Part shown: piece by piece, positions 50,229 to 58,926 of the stretch
Layout of the letters: each line of letters starts with the position of its first letter
Numbering within the stretch: position 1 is the stretch's first letter
Source: an uncultured Clostridia bacterium
GTDB taxonomy: Bacteria > Bacillota > Clostridia > Oscillospirales > Acutalibacteraceae
Reading direction: 5' to 3'
Assembly: GCA_937884975.1 (NCBI GenBank)
Contig: CAKZZS010000079.1
Coordinates: 10,129 to 74,128 of the forward strand
DNA: 64,000 nucleotides
Made by a program: the position numbers and the translations under genes
Notes under the pieces: model-generated
Database searches by the model: none
The model's input: only the letters and a program-made list of their open reading frames with translations
What the model was told of the DNA's origin: nothing

Positions 50229-51773
50229 TTATCGCTTCATCTTCGGGTCAAACGCGTCTCTCAAGCCGTCGCCGACAATATTGAAGGCAAGAACGGTGAG
50301 AAGAAGCAGGATGCCCGCCGGAATCCAGATGTTCCAATAGTGTGTAAGAACGAATACGTTATTAACGTCGTTAATAATATTACCCCATGAAGCGAACGGG
50401 AAACGAACGCCGAGTCCCAGGAACGAAAGAGTTGCTTCAAGGATAATCGTGGTGCCGAGTCCCATTGTCATGGTAACAATAAGCTGGGGCATAACATTGG
50501 GAATAAGGTGCTTGAAGATACGTCTGGGAACGGAAATTCCGCAAGCCTCGGTAGCTGTCATAAATTCCTGCTCACGAAGGGAGAGAATCTGACCTCTTAC
50601 AAGTCTTGCAACACCCGGCCAACCGGTAAGTCCGAGAACTATCATAAGCATAAGCATACGCTTTTCAGGTTCAAGGTTTGCAGCGTCCATCGACGCACCG
50701 ATGATAATAATGATGGGCATTGACGGAATGCAGTAGAAAACGTCAACTATTCTCATCATAAGGTTATCCACTCTGCCGCCGAAATATCCGGAAATACCGC
50801 CGAAAATAACGCCGATAAAGCTTTCAATAAATACAACGATAAAGCCGATAATGAGCGAAACGCGTCCGCCGTACATAAGACGGGTAAGCATATCCATACC
50901 GTTTCTGTCCGTACCGAGCCAGTGCTTTGAGGTAGGCTCCGCATAGGTGTCGAAAACGGTGGTATCGATTTCCTGCTTAACGTCCCACTGGTTTTTCGAA
51001 GCGTCAAAGGAGAGCTTATATTCAGCCTCCTGACCGCTTTCATCGGTGTAGACAAAGTCGGTCTGCTTTGCTTCAACAGCTTCAATAAGCTTATTCTTAA
51101 AATCACGCGAAAGGAATACGTCGCCCATAACAGCACGTACAACGTACTGGCTTACATAAGCATATTCCTCTCCGTTTTCGTCAAATATTGACTTTGCAGC
51201 GTCAACGGTATAGGTCTTACCGCCGTATTCAAAGGACTTTTCGCCCTTTGCGGTAGCCATAAGAGCGCTATAGGTAAAATCAAAATCAAACGTATCGTTT
51301 GAGGTTGACGAGGTAACAACATCCTTACTTGTAATGCCGACAATTTTACCGTTTGCCGAAATGGTATAGAAATTATCGTTTATCTTTTCAAGTGTGAAAG
51401 CGATGCCGTCATAGTTGAACTCTGTCTCCCCTCTCTGAAGAGCGAGGATGGTATTTGCCTGCGCCATACCGGTATAAACGTCCTTATCCGCTACGGTATA
51501 ACGGAATTCCTCGTTAAACAGAACAGCCGCAAAATCCTTTAGCTGAACGTCGGTACGGTAGAATTTCTGGTCCTGCTTATAGGGTGAAACCAAGCCGCCT
51601 ACAAACGAGAACACAAACATTAAAATGAGTATAATCATACCCGTAACAGCAAGACGGTTTCTGAAGAAACGCTTTGCAACAAGCATACCGGGCGAAAGAA
51701 CCCTGACTCGTCTGTCGTCGTTAAGGGAATAATCAGTCTTCTTTTCGGGAACAGTATTGTCTTTTTTAGCCAT
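50229..51773 (-). CDS. oppC: Oligopeptide ABC transporter permease OppC with a large external insertion
   Basis: A 514-residue permease. Typical OppC proteins are about 300 residues. After the first helix (about 43-62) there is an insertion of about 215 residues (about 66-280) before the usual segment KHWLGTDRNGMDMLTRLMYGGRVSL and the remaining five helices with the EAA loop ATEACGISVPRRIFKHLIPN. The insert should lie outside the membrane and holds three related motifs (FNYDGIAFTLE, FEYGGKTYTVD, FVYTDESGQEAEYKLSFD). It could contact OppA or substrate. Confidence 0.93.
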   Translation of the reverse strand: MAKKDNTVPEKKTDYSLNDDRRVRVLSPGMLVAKRFFRNRLAVTGMIILILMFVFSFVGGLVSPYKQDQKFYRTDVQLKDFAAVLFNEEFRYTVADKDVYTGMAQANTILALQRGETEFNYDGIAFTLEKINDNFYTISANGKIVGITSKDVVTSSTSNDTFDFDFTYSALMATAKGEKSFEYGGKTYTVDAAKSIFDENGEEYAYVSQYVVRAVMGDVFLSRDFKNKLIEAVEAKQTDFVYTDESGQEAEYKLSFDASKNQWDVKQEIDTTVFDTYAEPTSKHWLGTDRNGMDMLTRLMYGGRVSLIIGFIVVFIESFIGVIFGGISGYFGGRVDNLMMRIVDVFYCIPSMPIIIIIGASMDAANLEPEKRMLMLMIVLGLTGWPGVARLVRGQILSLREQEFMTATEACGISVPRRIFKHLIPNVMPQLIVTMTMGLGTTIILEATLSFLGLGVRFPFASWGNIINDVNNVFVLTHYWNIWIPAGILLLLTVLAFNIVGDGLRDAFDPKMKR

Positions 51774-51788
51774 AATAATCCTCCTCCC

Positions 51789-52775
51789 TTAAGAAACGCG
51801 TACTCTCGGGTCGACAACCGCATAGAGAATATCCGAAATGAGGTTGCCCAGAAGAGTAAGTACCGCCAAGAAAGTGGTATGGAACATAAAGAACGGTATA
51901 TCGCCCGAAATCTCCGACTGATAGGAAACGAAGCCGATACCGCTTATTGAATAAAGCGTTTCGGTAATAAGCGCGCCCGAAAACAGTCCGGGAAGAGAGC
52001 CGCCGATAATAGTAACAATGGGAATAAGAGTATTCCTGAAAGCGTGATGGTAAATGACCTTGCGCTCGGAAAGTCCCTTCGCCCTTGCGGTCCTTATGTA
52101 ATCGGCATTGAGTACCTCAAGCATATTCGTTCTCGTGTAACGCATAAGCGAACCCATGCTGACAACAACAAGGGTGATAATCGGCAATACAAGATGGTAC
52201 GCCTTATCAAAGAACTGGCCCGTAGCCGAGAGCTGCTGATAATTTCTGCCGACAAGACCGCCGAGCTCAAACCAGCCCAGTTTTACGGAGAAAACGAGCT
52301 TTAACAATGACGCGAAGAAGAACGTCGGCAAGGAAATACCTGCCAAGGCTATAATTGAAACAATATAGTCGGTCTTGCTGTACTGCTTTGTTGCGGAAAT
52401 AATGCCGAGAGGAATTGCAATAATTACCTCAAAGAAAAATGAAACCGCACCCATTATAAAGGAAACCCAGATACAGTCCTTAAACTTCTCAACAACGGGG
52501 ATAGTCCATTTCCAGCTATCGCCGAAGTCAAGTCTTATTGCTCTTGAGAGCCAACGGAAGAAACCGGAGATAATACCGCCGTCAAGACCGTACATCTGGT
52601 TTAACTGTTCAAGCCATTCCTGATAGCTTTTTGAACCGGGTTGCATTGATTTCTGTCTTGCCATTGCCTCAACAAACGAGGTCGGAAGGCAGCGTATAAT
52701 CGCATAGATTATAAATGCAACAAAGAACAGAATAACGACCGACTGAATCAGTCGCTTGATGATGAACTTTTGCAC
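51789..52775 (-). CDS. oppB: Oligopeptide ABC transporter permease OppB
   Basis: A 328-residue permease with six helices: FIIKRLIQSVVILFFVAFIIYAI at the start, and the EAA loop DYIRTARAKGLSERKVIYHHAFRNTLIPIVT. The early external region (SFVEAMARQKSMQPGSKSYQEW) is typical. It is separated from oppA by 230 bases containing three hairpins, and from oppC by 15 bases. Confidence 0.95.
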   Translation of the reverse strand: MQKFIIKRLIQSVVILFFVAFIIYAIIRCLPTSFVEAMARQKSMQPGSKSYQEWLEQLNQMYGLDGGIISGFFRWLSRAIRLDFGDSWKWTIPVVEKFKDCIWVSFIMGAVSFFFEVIIAIPLGIISATKQYSKTDYIVSIIALAGISLPTFFFASLLKLVFSVKLGWFELGGLVGRNYQQLSATGQFFDKAYHLVLPIITLVVVSMGSLMRYTRTNMLEVLNADYIRTARAKGLSERKVIYHHAFRNTLIPIVTIIGGSLPGLFSGALITETLYSISGIGFVSYQSEISGDIPFFMFHTTFLAVLTLLGNLISDILYAVVDPRVRVS

Positions 52776-52814
52776 CTTTTTTCACCACTCCAATAAAATA
52801 TTTTTGCGTTTTTT

Positions 52815-52955
52815 GATATGTGCCGAAAAAACCGCATATCACTAAACCGTCAAAAGCATTAACGGCTTAGTGATACAAGATTTACTGATTTGCTTTAAAT
52901 GATTAAAGTAAAAAGCGTCCCAAAGAGGGCAGATAAGAAGTGCTTATCTGCCCTC
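52815..52955 (-). promoter_or_regulatory. Three hairpins between oppA and oppB
   Basis: GAGGGCAGATAAG/CTTATCTGCCCTC (52925-52955, 13 perfect pairs), CACTAA...TTAGTG with inner CCGT/ACGG (52840-52872) and GATATG/CATATC (52815-52840). None is followed by a good U-run on the minus strand, so they more likely stabilise the oppA message or cause partial read-through than stop transcription fully. No gene is present in 52776-53005. Confidence 0.6.
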
Positions 52956-53005
52956 CCGGAGAAGTTACTTAACAAATAAGAATTTAATTAAGTATTAAGA
53001 AATGA

Positions 53006-55273
53006 TTAGTTGAGTTCAAGGTTCTGAATCTCAGCCATCCAGCCATAGTAGGTTGTGATATCAGGTGTAACAGTGTCGATGTTAACTCTCTCTGTGGAGA
53101 AGATAACAGCGTTCTGACGCTGATATACGGGAACCTCTACTGCCCAGTCAACGATGATGTCAAGGCACTGCTTGTAGATGGTCTTTCTGTAAGCCTGATC
53201 GAAGGAAGCACGAGCGTCCATGATGAGCTTATCAAGTTCAGCATCAGCGATGTCATACATATAGTTTGAACCGCCCGGGTCCTTACCGGACTCAACGCCT
53301 GAGTAGTAAACCTGATACATATCCGGATCAGGTGTAGCACCCCAAGCTGCGCACCACATGGGAACCTGGTCAGCTTCAATACCTGTCCAAAGGTCTGAAG
53401 AGTTAGCAAGGTCCTTAACTGTGAGTGTGATGCCGATTTCCTTAAGAGCATCGGAAGCAAGGTTGAGCATCATGAATGAGGGATGGTCGCCGCTGCCGTC
53501 AGCAGGAATCCAAACTTCGTATTCCATAGCTGCGCCGTCGGGAGCTGCAGTAACCTTACCGTCTGCTACTGTGTAGCCTGCAGCCTCGAAATAACCGAGA
53601 GCAGCCTTAAGAGCAGCGTCTTTTCTTGCAGCATCATCCATATCGGATGTGTAGATGTCGTTACCCTCAACATCCTTTGAGAAAGCAATTGCATAGTCAG
53701 AATCGGTCTTCTGAGGAGCAGCCCAGGATGTATCGGAGATAGGATAGTTGATAACAGAAGCAGTTTCGCCGTAGTAGGAGTCAACTGTTACTGCACGGAA
53801 GTTAGCAAATACTGTAGCAAATGCCTTACGAAGGTTCTTGGAAGCGTCCGAACCGAGGTCGCCGCCAACGTTAACCGACTTAGCGGAAATGCCAAGATAG
53901 CCGTAACCGAGGTTGTTAACAGTATTTGTTGTGATCTTATCACCTGTTACCTCGCCGTTTGAGTTAGCTTCAGCAATAGCCTTTGCATTGTCAAGCGAAT
54001 AGGTAGGATCAGTGATATCGATGGAGCCTGTGATAACGCCGTTAAGCTTATCAGTATCGCTCATCTCTTTGAACTGAACGTTAGTTGTCTTGGGAGCGCC
54101 AAGATAATAGTTTTCGTTAGCTTCAAAGTAAACTACGCCGTTTTCGAACTTCTGGAACTTGTACGGACCAGCGCCCATGGGCTCAGTTGTCTTTTCACGA
54201 ACGGTAGCAAGGTCGCCCTTAACAAAACCGAACTGATTCTTTTCGTAGTCATACTTTGCTGCATCGCCGTAATAGTGAAGAGGAGCGATAGTAACGCCGA
54301 GCTGATAAATAGCTGTAGCGTCAACCTGTGTAAGAGTTACGCGAAGGCTGTTGTCGCCGGTCTTTTCAATACCGGAGATAGAATCAGCGGAATCGCCTGT
54401 CTTAACGCCTGCCTGATACTCTGCGCCGAGAGCTGCGATAGTCAAGCCGTTAAGGTCGCTGCCTGCAGACTCTGTTGCAACAGCTGTATCGATATCGCCT
54501 TCATAAGCATCAACGATAGCCTTCCAGAAATCTTCAACAGTAGCGTCCTCTGCAAGCTCGAAGCCCCAGTTAGCTGCGCAAGCAGCAACTGAATCGTCAG
54601 CAGCATTGTAGCCGTTGCCTATGCAGTAGTCAACGATTTCCTGTGCAAATGCAGCGCCTGCCTTATTGTTGTAATAATCCCAATAAGCGTCATACTGCTC
54701 TTTGGTATAAAGATCATTGTCTTCATAGCCGTCGGGGCCTGCAGCATTGATAACGTTGCCGCGGCTGTCCATACCTGCACGGTACTCTTCCATACCCTTA
54801 ATGGGAAGTGCGAAGAATGTTGAAGAGCCATCATATGTAGGATCCGAAAGAACATACATTGAGAAGATAACGTCGTCAACTGTCAAAGCTTCGCCGTCAG
54901 AGAACTTGATGTTGTCACGAAGCTCGAAGTCGTAAGCAACAGTGCCGTCCTTGTTTTCCGTGATCTTAACATCAGCGGGACCTTCATACCTATAGTCTGT
55001 TCCGTTGTAGGGACGTGTTTCGCCTGTCTTACCAAGCTCAACAACTGCGCCCTGACGGTCAGTTGTAAGAAGGCTTACAGCGGTCATTGAAGCAACATCC
55101 TGGTCGTAAGCTGTCTCAGCGAAGAACGGTGAGAACTTACTCGAGAAGTTAGAATAACCGACTACAAGCGGCTTGCTTTCGTTCTCAGTTTTCTTTTCAG
55201 GTTTTTTGCTGCACGCTGCAAATACTGTAAGTACCATTACAAGCGCAAGCAAAACTGCAAGAACTTTTTTCAT
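53006..55273 (-). CDS. oppA: Oligopeptide-binding lipoprotein OppA
   Basis: A 755-residue SBP_bac_5 protein with the signal peptide MKKVLAVLLALVMVLTVFAAC and a lipobox Cys near residue 21. Features: VVGYSNFSSKFSPFFAETAYDQDV, YDFELRDNIKFSDGEALTVDDVIFSMYVL, EPMGAGPYKFQKFENG. At 755 residues it is about 150-200 longer than usual, with an Ala/Asp-rich insertion between about 170 and 290. AGGAGA precedes the ATG by 8 bases. It is probably made in excess over the permease because of the hairpins that follow. Confidence 0.93.
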   Translation of the reverse strand: MKKVLAVLLALVMVLTVFAACSKKPEKKTENESKPLVVGYSNFSSKFSPFFAETAYDQDVASMTAVSLLTTDRQGAVVELGKTGETRPYNGTDYRYEGPADVKITENKDGTVAYDFELRDNIKFSDGEALTVDDVIFSMYVLSDPTYDGSSTFFALPIKGMEEYRAGMDSRGNVINAAGPDGYEDNDLYTKEQYDAYWDYYNNKAGAAFAQEIVDYCIGNGYNAADDSVAACAANWGFELAEDATVEDFWKAIVDAYEGDIDTAVATESAGSDLNGLTIAALGAEYQAGVKTGDSADSISGIEKTGDNSLRVTLTQVDATAIYQLGVTIAPLHYYGDAAKYDYEKNQFGFVKGDLATVREKTTEPMGAGPYKFQKFENGVVYFEANENYYLGAPKTTNVQFKEMSDTDKLNGVITGSIDITDPTYSLDNAKAIAEANSNGEVTGDKITTNTVNNLGYGYLGISAKSVNVGGDLGSDASKNLRKAFATVFANFRAVTVDSYYGETASVINYPISDTSWAAPQKTDSDYAIAFSKDVEGNDIYTSDMDDAARKDAALKAALGYFEAAGYTVADGKVTAAPDGAAMEYEVWIPADGSGDHPSFMMLNLASDALKEIGITLTVKDLANSSDLWTGIEADQVPMWCAAWGATPDPDMYQVYYSGVESGKDPGGSNYMYDIADAELDKLIMDARASFDQAYRKTIYKQCLDIIVDWAVEVPVYQRQNAVIFSTERVNIDTVTPDITTYYGWMAEIQNLELN

Positions 55274-55335
55274 TTCTTTTGTCTCTCCTTTATAGAATTT
55301 TTTTGTGGCTTTCGCCAAGAAATGACTTTTTTATT

Positions 55336-55857
55336 TCAAAGCTTCTCCCATTCGAGCTTAACGGCGAAACGGTTAAGCGTAACGCCGAAAAGAACGGTAA
55401 TAAGCTTTAAAACCCAGTAAAAGATACATTGAAGCGTTTTTCCCTCAAAGCCGTGAAGCGCGGTAAAAATAACCGAGCCGATAAGCGCAAGCAAAGAGAA
55501 CACCGCAATTGCGACAGCGCCTTCGCACACACGGGAAAAACCGGGCTGATAGATGTAAGACCTGACAACCTGCCCTGCATAGACAATTCGCACGCTGTTC
55601 CAGAGAAGAACAAAAAGACATATAACCTCAACAACATAAGGGATAATGACGTAAAAGGTGTTGTTCATCCCTGCCGCGTTAATAAGGCCCGAGCCTATAA
55701 CGCAAAGGGCAAGCGCAACGTTCATAAGCGACAGCTTAAGGTATTGCTTTTTCCAGTCGCCCTTAAGGGAAAAGGTGTCGCCCGTAAAGACGTACTTTCC
55801 GTCGGGACCTAATTTGAAATTGTCAAGAAATTTCCACTTTCTGGGTGAGAGCATCAT
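55336..55857 (-). CDS. Unknown membrane protein, 173 residues
   Basis: A soluble N-terminus (KWKFLDNFKLGPDGKYVFTGDTFSLKGDWKKQY) leads into four hydrophobic segments (LSLMNVALALCVIGSGLI, FYVIIPYVVEVICLFVLLW, VAIAVFSLLALIGSVIFTAL, IFYWVLKLITVLFGVTL). I recognise no named family. Its start overlaps the stop of the M3 peptidase gene by 4 bases (ATGATG), so it is co-translated, and oppA follows 62 bases later. Confidence 0.75.
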   Translation of the reverse strand: MMLSPRKWKFLDNFKLGPDGKYVFTGDTFSLKGDWKKQYLKLSLMNVALALCVIGSGLINAAGMNNTFYVIIPYVVEVICLFVLLWNSVRIVYAGQVVRSYIYQPGFSRVCEGAVAIAVFSLLALIGSVIFTALHGFEGKTLQCIFYWVLKLITVLFGVTLNRFAVKLEWEKL

Positions 55858-57557
55858 TCAATACCTGTCAAATCAAACGCCCGAAGCCAGTCGTCAGCCT
55901 TTTTGCACACTGAACGAAGCGTGCTTTCATCAAACGGGCTTTCAAGGTCTGCATTCTTAAGAAGCTCGGTAAACACCTTGCTTCCTCCCTGCTCGGTATA
56001 TGCTATATAGTGCTTCCACGCATTGTCCGCGTCATCCTGAAGCATGGCCCAGAATTCAAGCGCGACAGTCTGCGCAAGGCAATAGTCAATATAATAGAAA
56101 GGACTTGAATAAATATGAGACTGTCTCTGCCAGCCCTCGCCCTCACTGTAAAACGGGATTTCGCCGTCAAGCTTCATCCACGGCATATATATTCCGAGAA
56201 GCTCTTTCCACTCCTTGTGGCGCTCACGAGGAGTCATATCCGGCTTTTCGTAAACGATATGCTGGAAATGGTCAACCATTGTGCCGTAAGGAATAAAGGT
56301 CAGCGCGCTTGCAAGGTGGCTGTAAAGGAATTTGCGACTGTCGTCGCCGAAAAAATCCTCAACATTTTTCCAAGCGAAAAATTCCATTGACATCGAGTGG
56401 ACCTCGCAGCCCTCCATACTCGGCCAGATGGTTTCAACGGGAATGCGGTGACGGTTGTACCAGTCCGCAAAAGCGTGTCCGGCTTCATGTGTGACAACCT
56501 CAACGTCGCCCTGGGTGCCGTTGAAATTAGCAAATATAAACGGCACGTCATAGTCATAAAGACTTGTGCAGTATCCGCCGCCGTCCTTACCCTCGGTTGA
56601 AAGCACGTCCATAAGCTCATTGTCAAGCATCATCCTGAAAAATTCGCTCGTTTCGGGTGAAAGCTCATCGTAGAACTTCTTTCCTGCCGCAAGGATATCG
56701 TCGGCAGTTCCCTTCGGCTTGGGGTTACCCGAGCGGAAGGTAAGAGCATTGTCGGCAAAGCTCATAGGATAGGTTTTCCCGAGGCGCTTTGCCTGCTCGC
56801 GGTATATTTCATCCGCAACGGGGACAAGATATTTTCTTACCGCCTCGCGGAACAGCTCAACATCCTCTTTAGTGTAGCAGTTTCTGCCCATTCGGTAATA
56901 ACCGAGCTTTGTATAACCGCCGTAACCGAGCTTTTTACCCATTGTATCGCGCAGATGGGTAAGCTCGTCATAAATTCTGTCATACTCCGCCTGATGGTCT
57001 TTATACCACTGTCCCTCCGCCTTCCATGCGGCAAGACGCCTTTCGTCATCAGGGTCATTTTTAAACGGAGAAAGCTGGGAAAGAGTATAATTCTTTCCCT
57101 CAAAGGGGATCTGCGCGCTCGCAAGCAGCTTATGATACTGCTGAACAAGCTCGTTCTCCTTCTGAAGCTCGGGAATAATCTCGGGAGAAAAGGTTTTTAA
57201 GTCAATTTCCGCATTGATAAAAACGATTTCACCGAATTCTTCGGAAAGCTCCTTTCGAAAAGGACTTTCAAGAAGAGCCAGAGTAAACGCCTGCTCATAT
57301 TCGGCAAGCTCGGGTCCCTTTTCATTCCAGAACTGAACCTCGTTATCGTAAAACTCGTCTCTTGTGTCAATTGAATGACGGACCGACGCGAGGGTGCCCT
57401 GAGTTTCAATATTTCTTTTTAAACGGTCAACCTGAATAAAAAGCTCTCTCGCCTTTTCATAGGTCGAAGCCTTTTTGAAGTTATCCGTTAAAAGCGAAAT
57501 ACGCTCTTTTACCGCCTCAATATCGGGACGGGAATATTCCATTTGAGAGAATTTCAT
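55854..57557 (-). CDS. M3 family oligoendopeptidase
   Basis: A 567-residue zinc metallopeptidase with the active-site motif VVTHEAGHAFADWYNRH (HExxH), a downstream Glu in SMEGCEVHSMSMEF and the family tail YIDYCLAQTVALEFWAM. It is PepF-like and cuts medium-length peptides in the cytoplasm. Its position upstream of opp genes in the same direction suggests it degrades imported peptides. No strong terminator separates it from oppA. Confidence 0.92.
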   Translation of the reverse strand: MKFSQMEYSRPDIEAVKERISLLTDNFKKASTYEKARELFIQVDRLKRNIETQGTLASVRHSIDTRDEFYDNEVQFWNEKGPELAEYEQAFTLALLESPFRKELSEEFGEIVFINAEIDLKTFSPEIIPELQKENELVQQYHKLLASAQIPFEGKNYTLSQLSPFKNDPDDERRLAAWKAEGQWYKDHQAEYDRIYDELTHLRDTMGKKLGYGGYTKLGYYRMGRNCYTKEDVELFREAVRKYLVPVADEIYREQAKRLGKTYPMSFADNALTFRSGNPKPKGTADDILAAGKKFYDELSPETSEFFRMMLDNELMDVLSTEGKDGGGYCTSLYDYDVPFIFANFNGTQGDVEVVTHEAGHAFADWYNRHRIPVETIWPSMEGCEVHSMSMEFFAWKNVEDFFGDDSRKFLYSHLASALTFIPYGTMVDHFQHIVYEKPDMTPRERHKEWKELLGIYMPWMKLDGEIPFYSEGEGWQRQSHIYSSPFYYIDYCLAQTVALEFWAMLQDDADNAWKHYIAYTEQGGSKVFTELLKNADLESPFDESTLRSVCKKADDWLRAFDLTGIE

Positions 57558-57596
57558 TACACTTTACCACACTAAATCGATAACAATATAAAATGT

Positions 57597-57625
57597 ATTT
57601 TAGCACAAATAATGGGAAATTTCAA
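57597..57625 (-). promoter_or_regulatory. SigA-type promoter of the M3 peptidase gene
   Basis: Minus strand TTGAAA (57620-57625), 17-base spacer, TAAAAT (57597-57602). Confidence 0.65.
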
Positions 57626-57652
57626 TATTTTTTATAAAAAAATCACTTATCG

Positions 57653-58171
57653 TCACTGCGTATTCGGAAAAACGGTATTTTTTGAACGCTTATAGGCTAT
57701 CAGGTCGCCTGCAAGAAGCAAAAGACAAACAAGCCTTACCGCAACTGCCGCAAGAGCATAGGCAAACGCAAACTGCGAATTGAAACCGAAGGGCAAAACA
57801 CGGATAATAAGGTCAATAACAATAAGCGCCGAAAAGACGCAGTGAAGCGCCACGGACAGCTTAACGTTTCCCCTTAAGCAGCGTTTTGCGGCAATGCCGA
57901 GAAACAGCGCAATAAAAAGCGCAAAAAAGTACGGGAGCATTTCACTTGAAGAAAGTCTGTAACCGAAGGAGAGCAAAAGCGCCTCCCACCTCGGCAGAGC
58001 GCAAATTCCGAAATCGAAAAGAACCGAAAGAATATTTCTTTTCGAAAGAATCGCCATATATCCGGGAGCAACAAAAACATAAAACGCCGGGAGGAGCGAA
58101 ACTACCTGAAAAATAATAACGGCAATATCCGCGCCGGTCATCTTTTTTCTTAAATCAATTCCGAATTTCAT
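57653..58171 (-). CDS. Unknown membrane protein, 172 residues
   Basis: About four to five hydrophobic segments (DIAVIIFQVVSLLPAFYVF, LPYFFALFIALFLGIAAKR, VALHCVFSALIVIDLIIRV, AFAYALAAVAVRLVCLLLLA) follow a short charged start. I recognise no family. The start overlaps the 210-residue gene by 4 bases, so they form an operon. It may form a membrane complex with that protein; this is inference. Confidence 0.7.
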   Translation of the reverse strand: MKFGIDLRKKMTGADIAVIIFQVVSLLPAFYVFVAPGYMAILSKRNILSVLFDFGICALPRWEALLLSFGYRLSSSEMLPYFFALFIALFLGIAAKRCLRGNVKLSVALHCVFSALIVIDLIIRVLPFGFNSQFAFAYALAAVAVRLVCLLLLAGDLIAYKRSKNTVFPNTQ

Positions 58172-58800
58172 CCCCTCACCTCCTGAAGAGTTTTGTCAAC
58201 GAAGGTGCTGTTGAAGCGTTTTTTGTTGGCGGAAATACTTTCAACGGTAAAAACGGTTTTACCCTTTTCGGCGTCGAAATACAGAACGCGCGCCTGCTTA
58301 TGAAAATCAATTTCACCCGAAAGCGCGTAAAGCCGGCAGAGTGAATTTATTTTCGGCTTATTGAGCCTTGAAGCGTATCCGTCGGCAATTACAAGCTCAC
58401 CCGATAAGCATTTTCCCATAAATTCCGCGTCATTGAAAAGCGTCGTTTTCTCTCCTGTTTCAAGGTCGATTTTTACAACACTGCAAAGCTCAAGTCCGAG
58501 GTCGGTAAGAGTATACTCGTTTGCATAAAGCATATTATTATCAACAAAAACTCCGTCTCCGTAGCTGAAGTTGCCCTCGGCAATCAGGGAATTTACATTT
58601 TCGCTTCCCTTGTATATACCGTTTGGAGAAATATTCGAATACCTGACGGCATATTCGCTCTCCCCGATTCGGTTAAAGCTGTTTACCGCCCAGAGTGTTG
58701 AAGCAACATCTGTCATCTTAACTGTTATGAAAAAGGTTACGGCGGATACGAAAATCACAATAACCAAGATGATATTCATCGATACCTTGCTTTCCTTCAT
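58168..58800 (-). CDS. Unknown membrane-anchored external protein, 210 residues
   Basis: One N-terminal helix (about 8-28, MNIILVIVIFVSAVTFFITV) is followed by an external domain of about 180 residues with repeated beta strands (FSYGDGVFVDNNMLYANEYTL, SVVKIDLETGEKTTLFNDAEF, ARVLYFDAEKGKTVFTVES). The strand pattern suggests a small beta-propeller or part of one ("X-X-I-D-L-E-T-G-E" is typical). No family name can be given. GGAGG precedes the ATG. Confidence 0.7.
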   Translation of the reverse strand: MKESKVSMNIILVIVIFVSAVTFFITVKMTDVASTLWAVNSFNRIGESEYAVRYSNISPNGIYKGSENVNSLIAEGNFSYGDGVFVDNNMLYANEYTLTDLGLELCSVVKIDLETGEKTTLFNDAEFMGKCLSGELVIADGYASRLNKPKINSLCRLYALSGEIDFHKQARVLYFDAEKGKTVFTVESISANKKRFNSTFVDKTLQEVRG

Positions 58801-58866
58801 TTCTTTTTCCTCCCGTTATTCTTATAAATTATATCATATTACGGTGATATAAACAACTCTTTTTCA

Positions 58867-58895
58867 TTGAAAAACCGAAACCGATGTGTTAAGAT
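58867..58895 (+). promoter_or_regulatory. Promoter of the M32 carboxypeptidase gene
   Basis: TTGAAA (58867-58872), 17-base spacer, TAAGAT (58890-58895). Confidence 0.55.
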
Positions 58896-58926
58896 ATACA
58901 CACAGTTTTTATTTAGGAGAATATCT

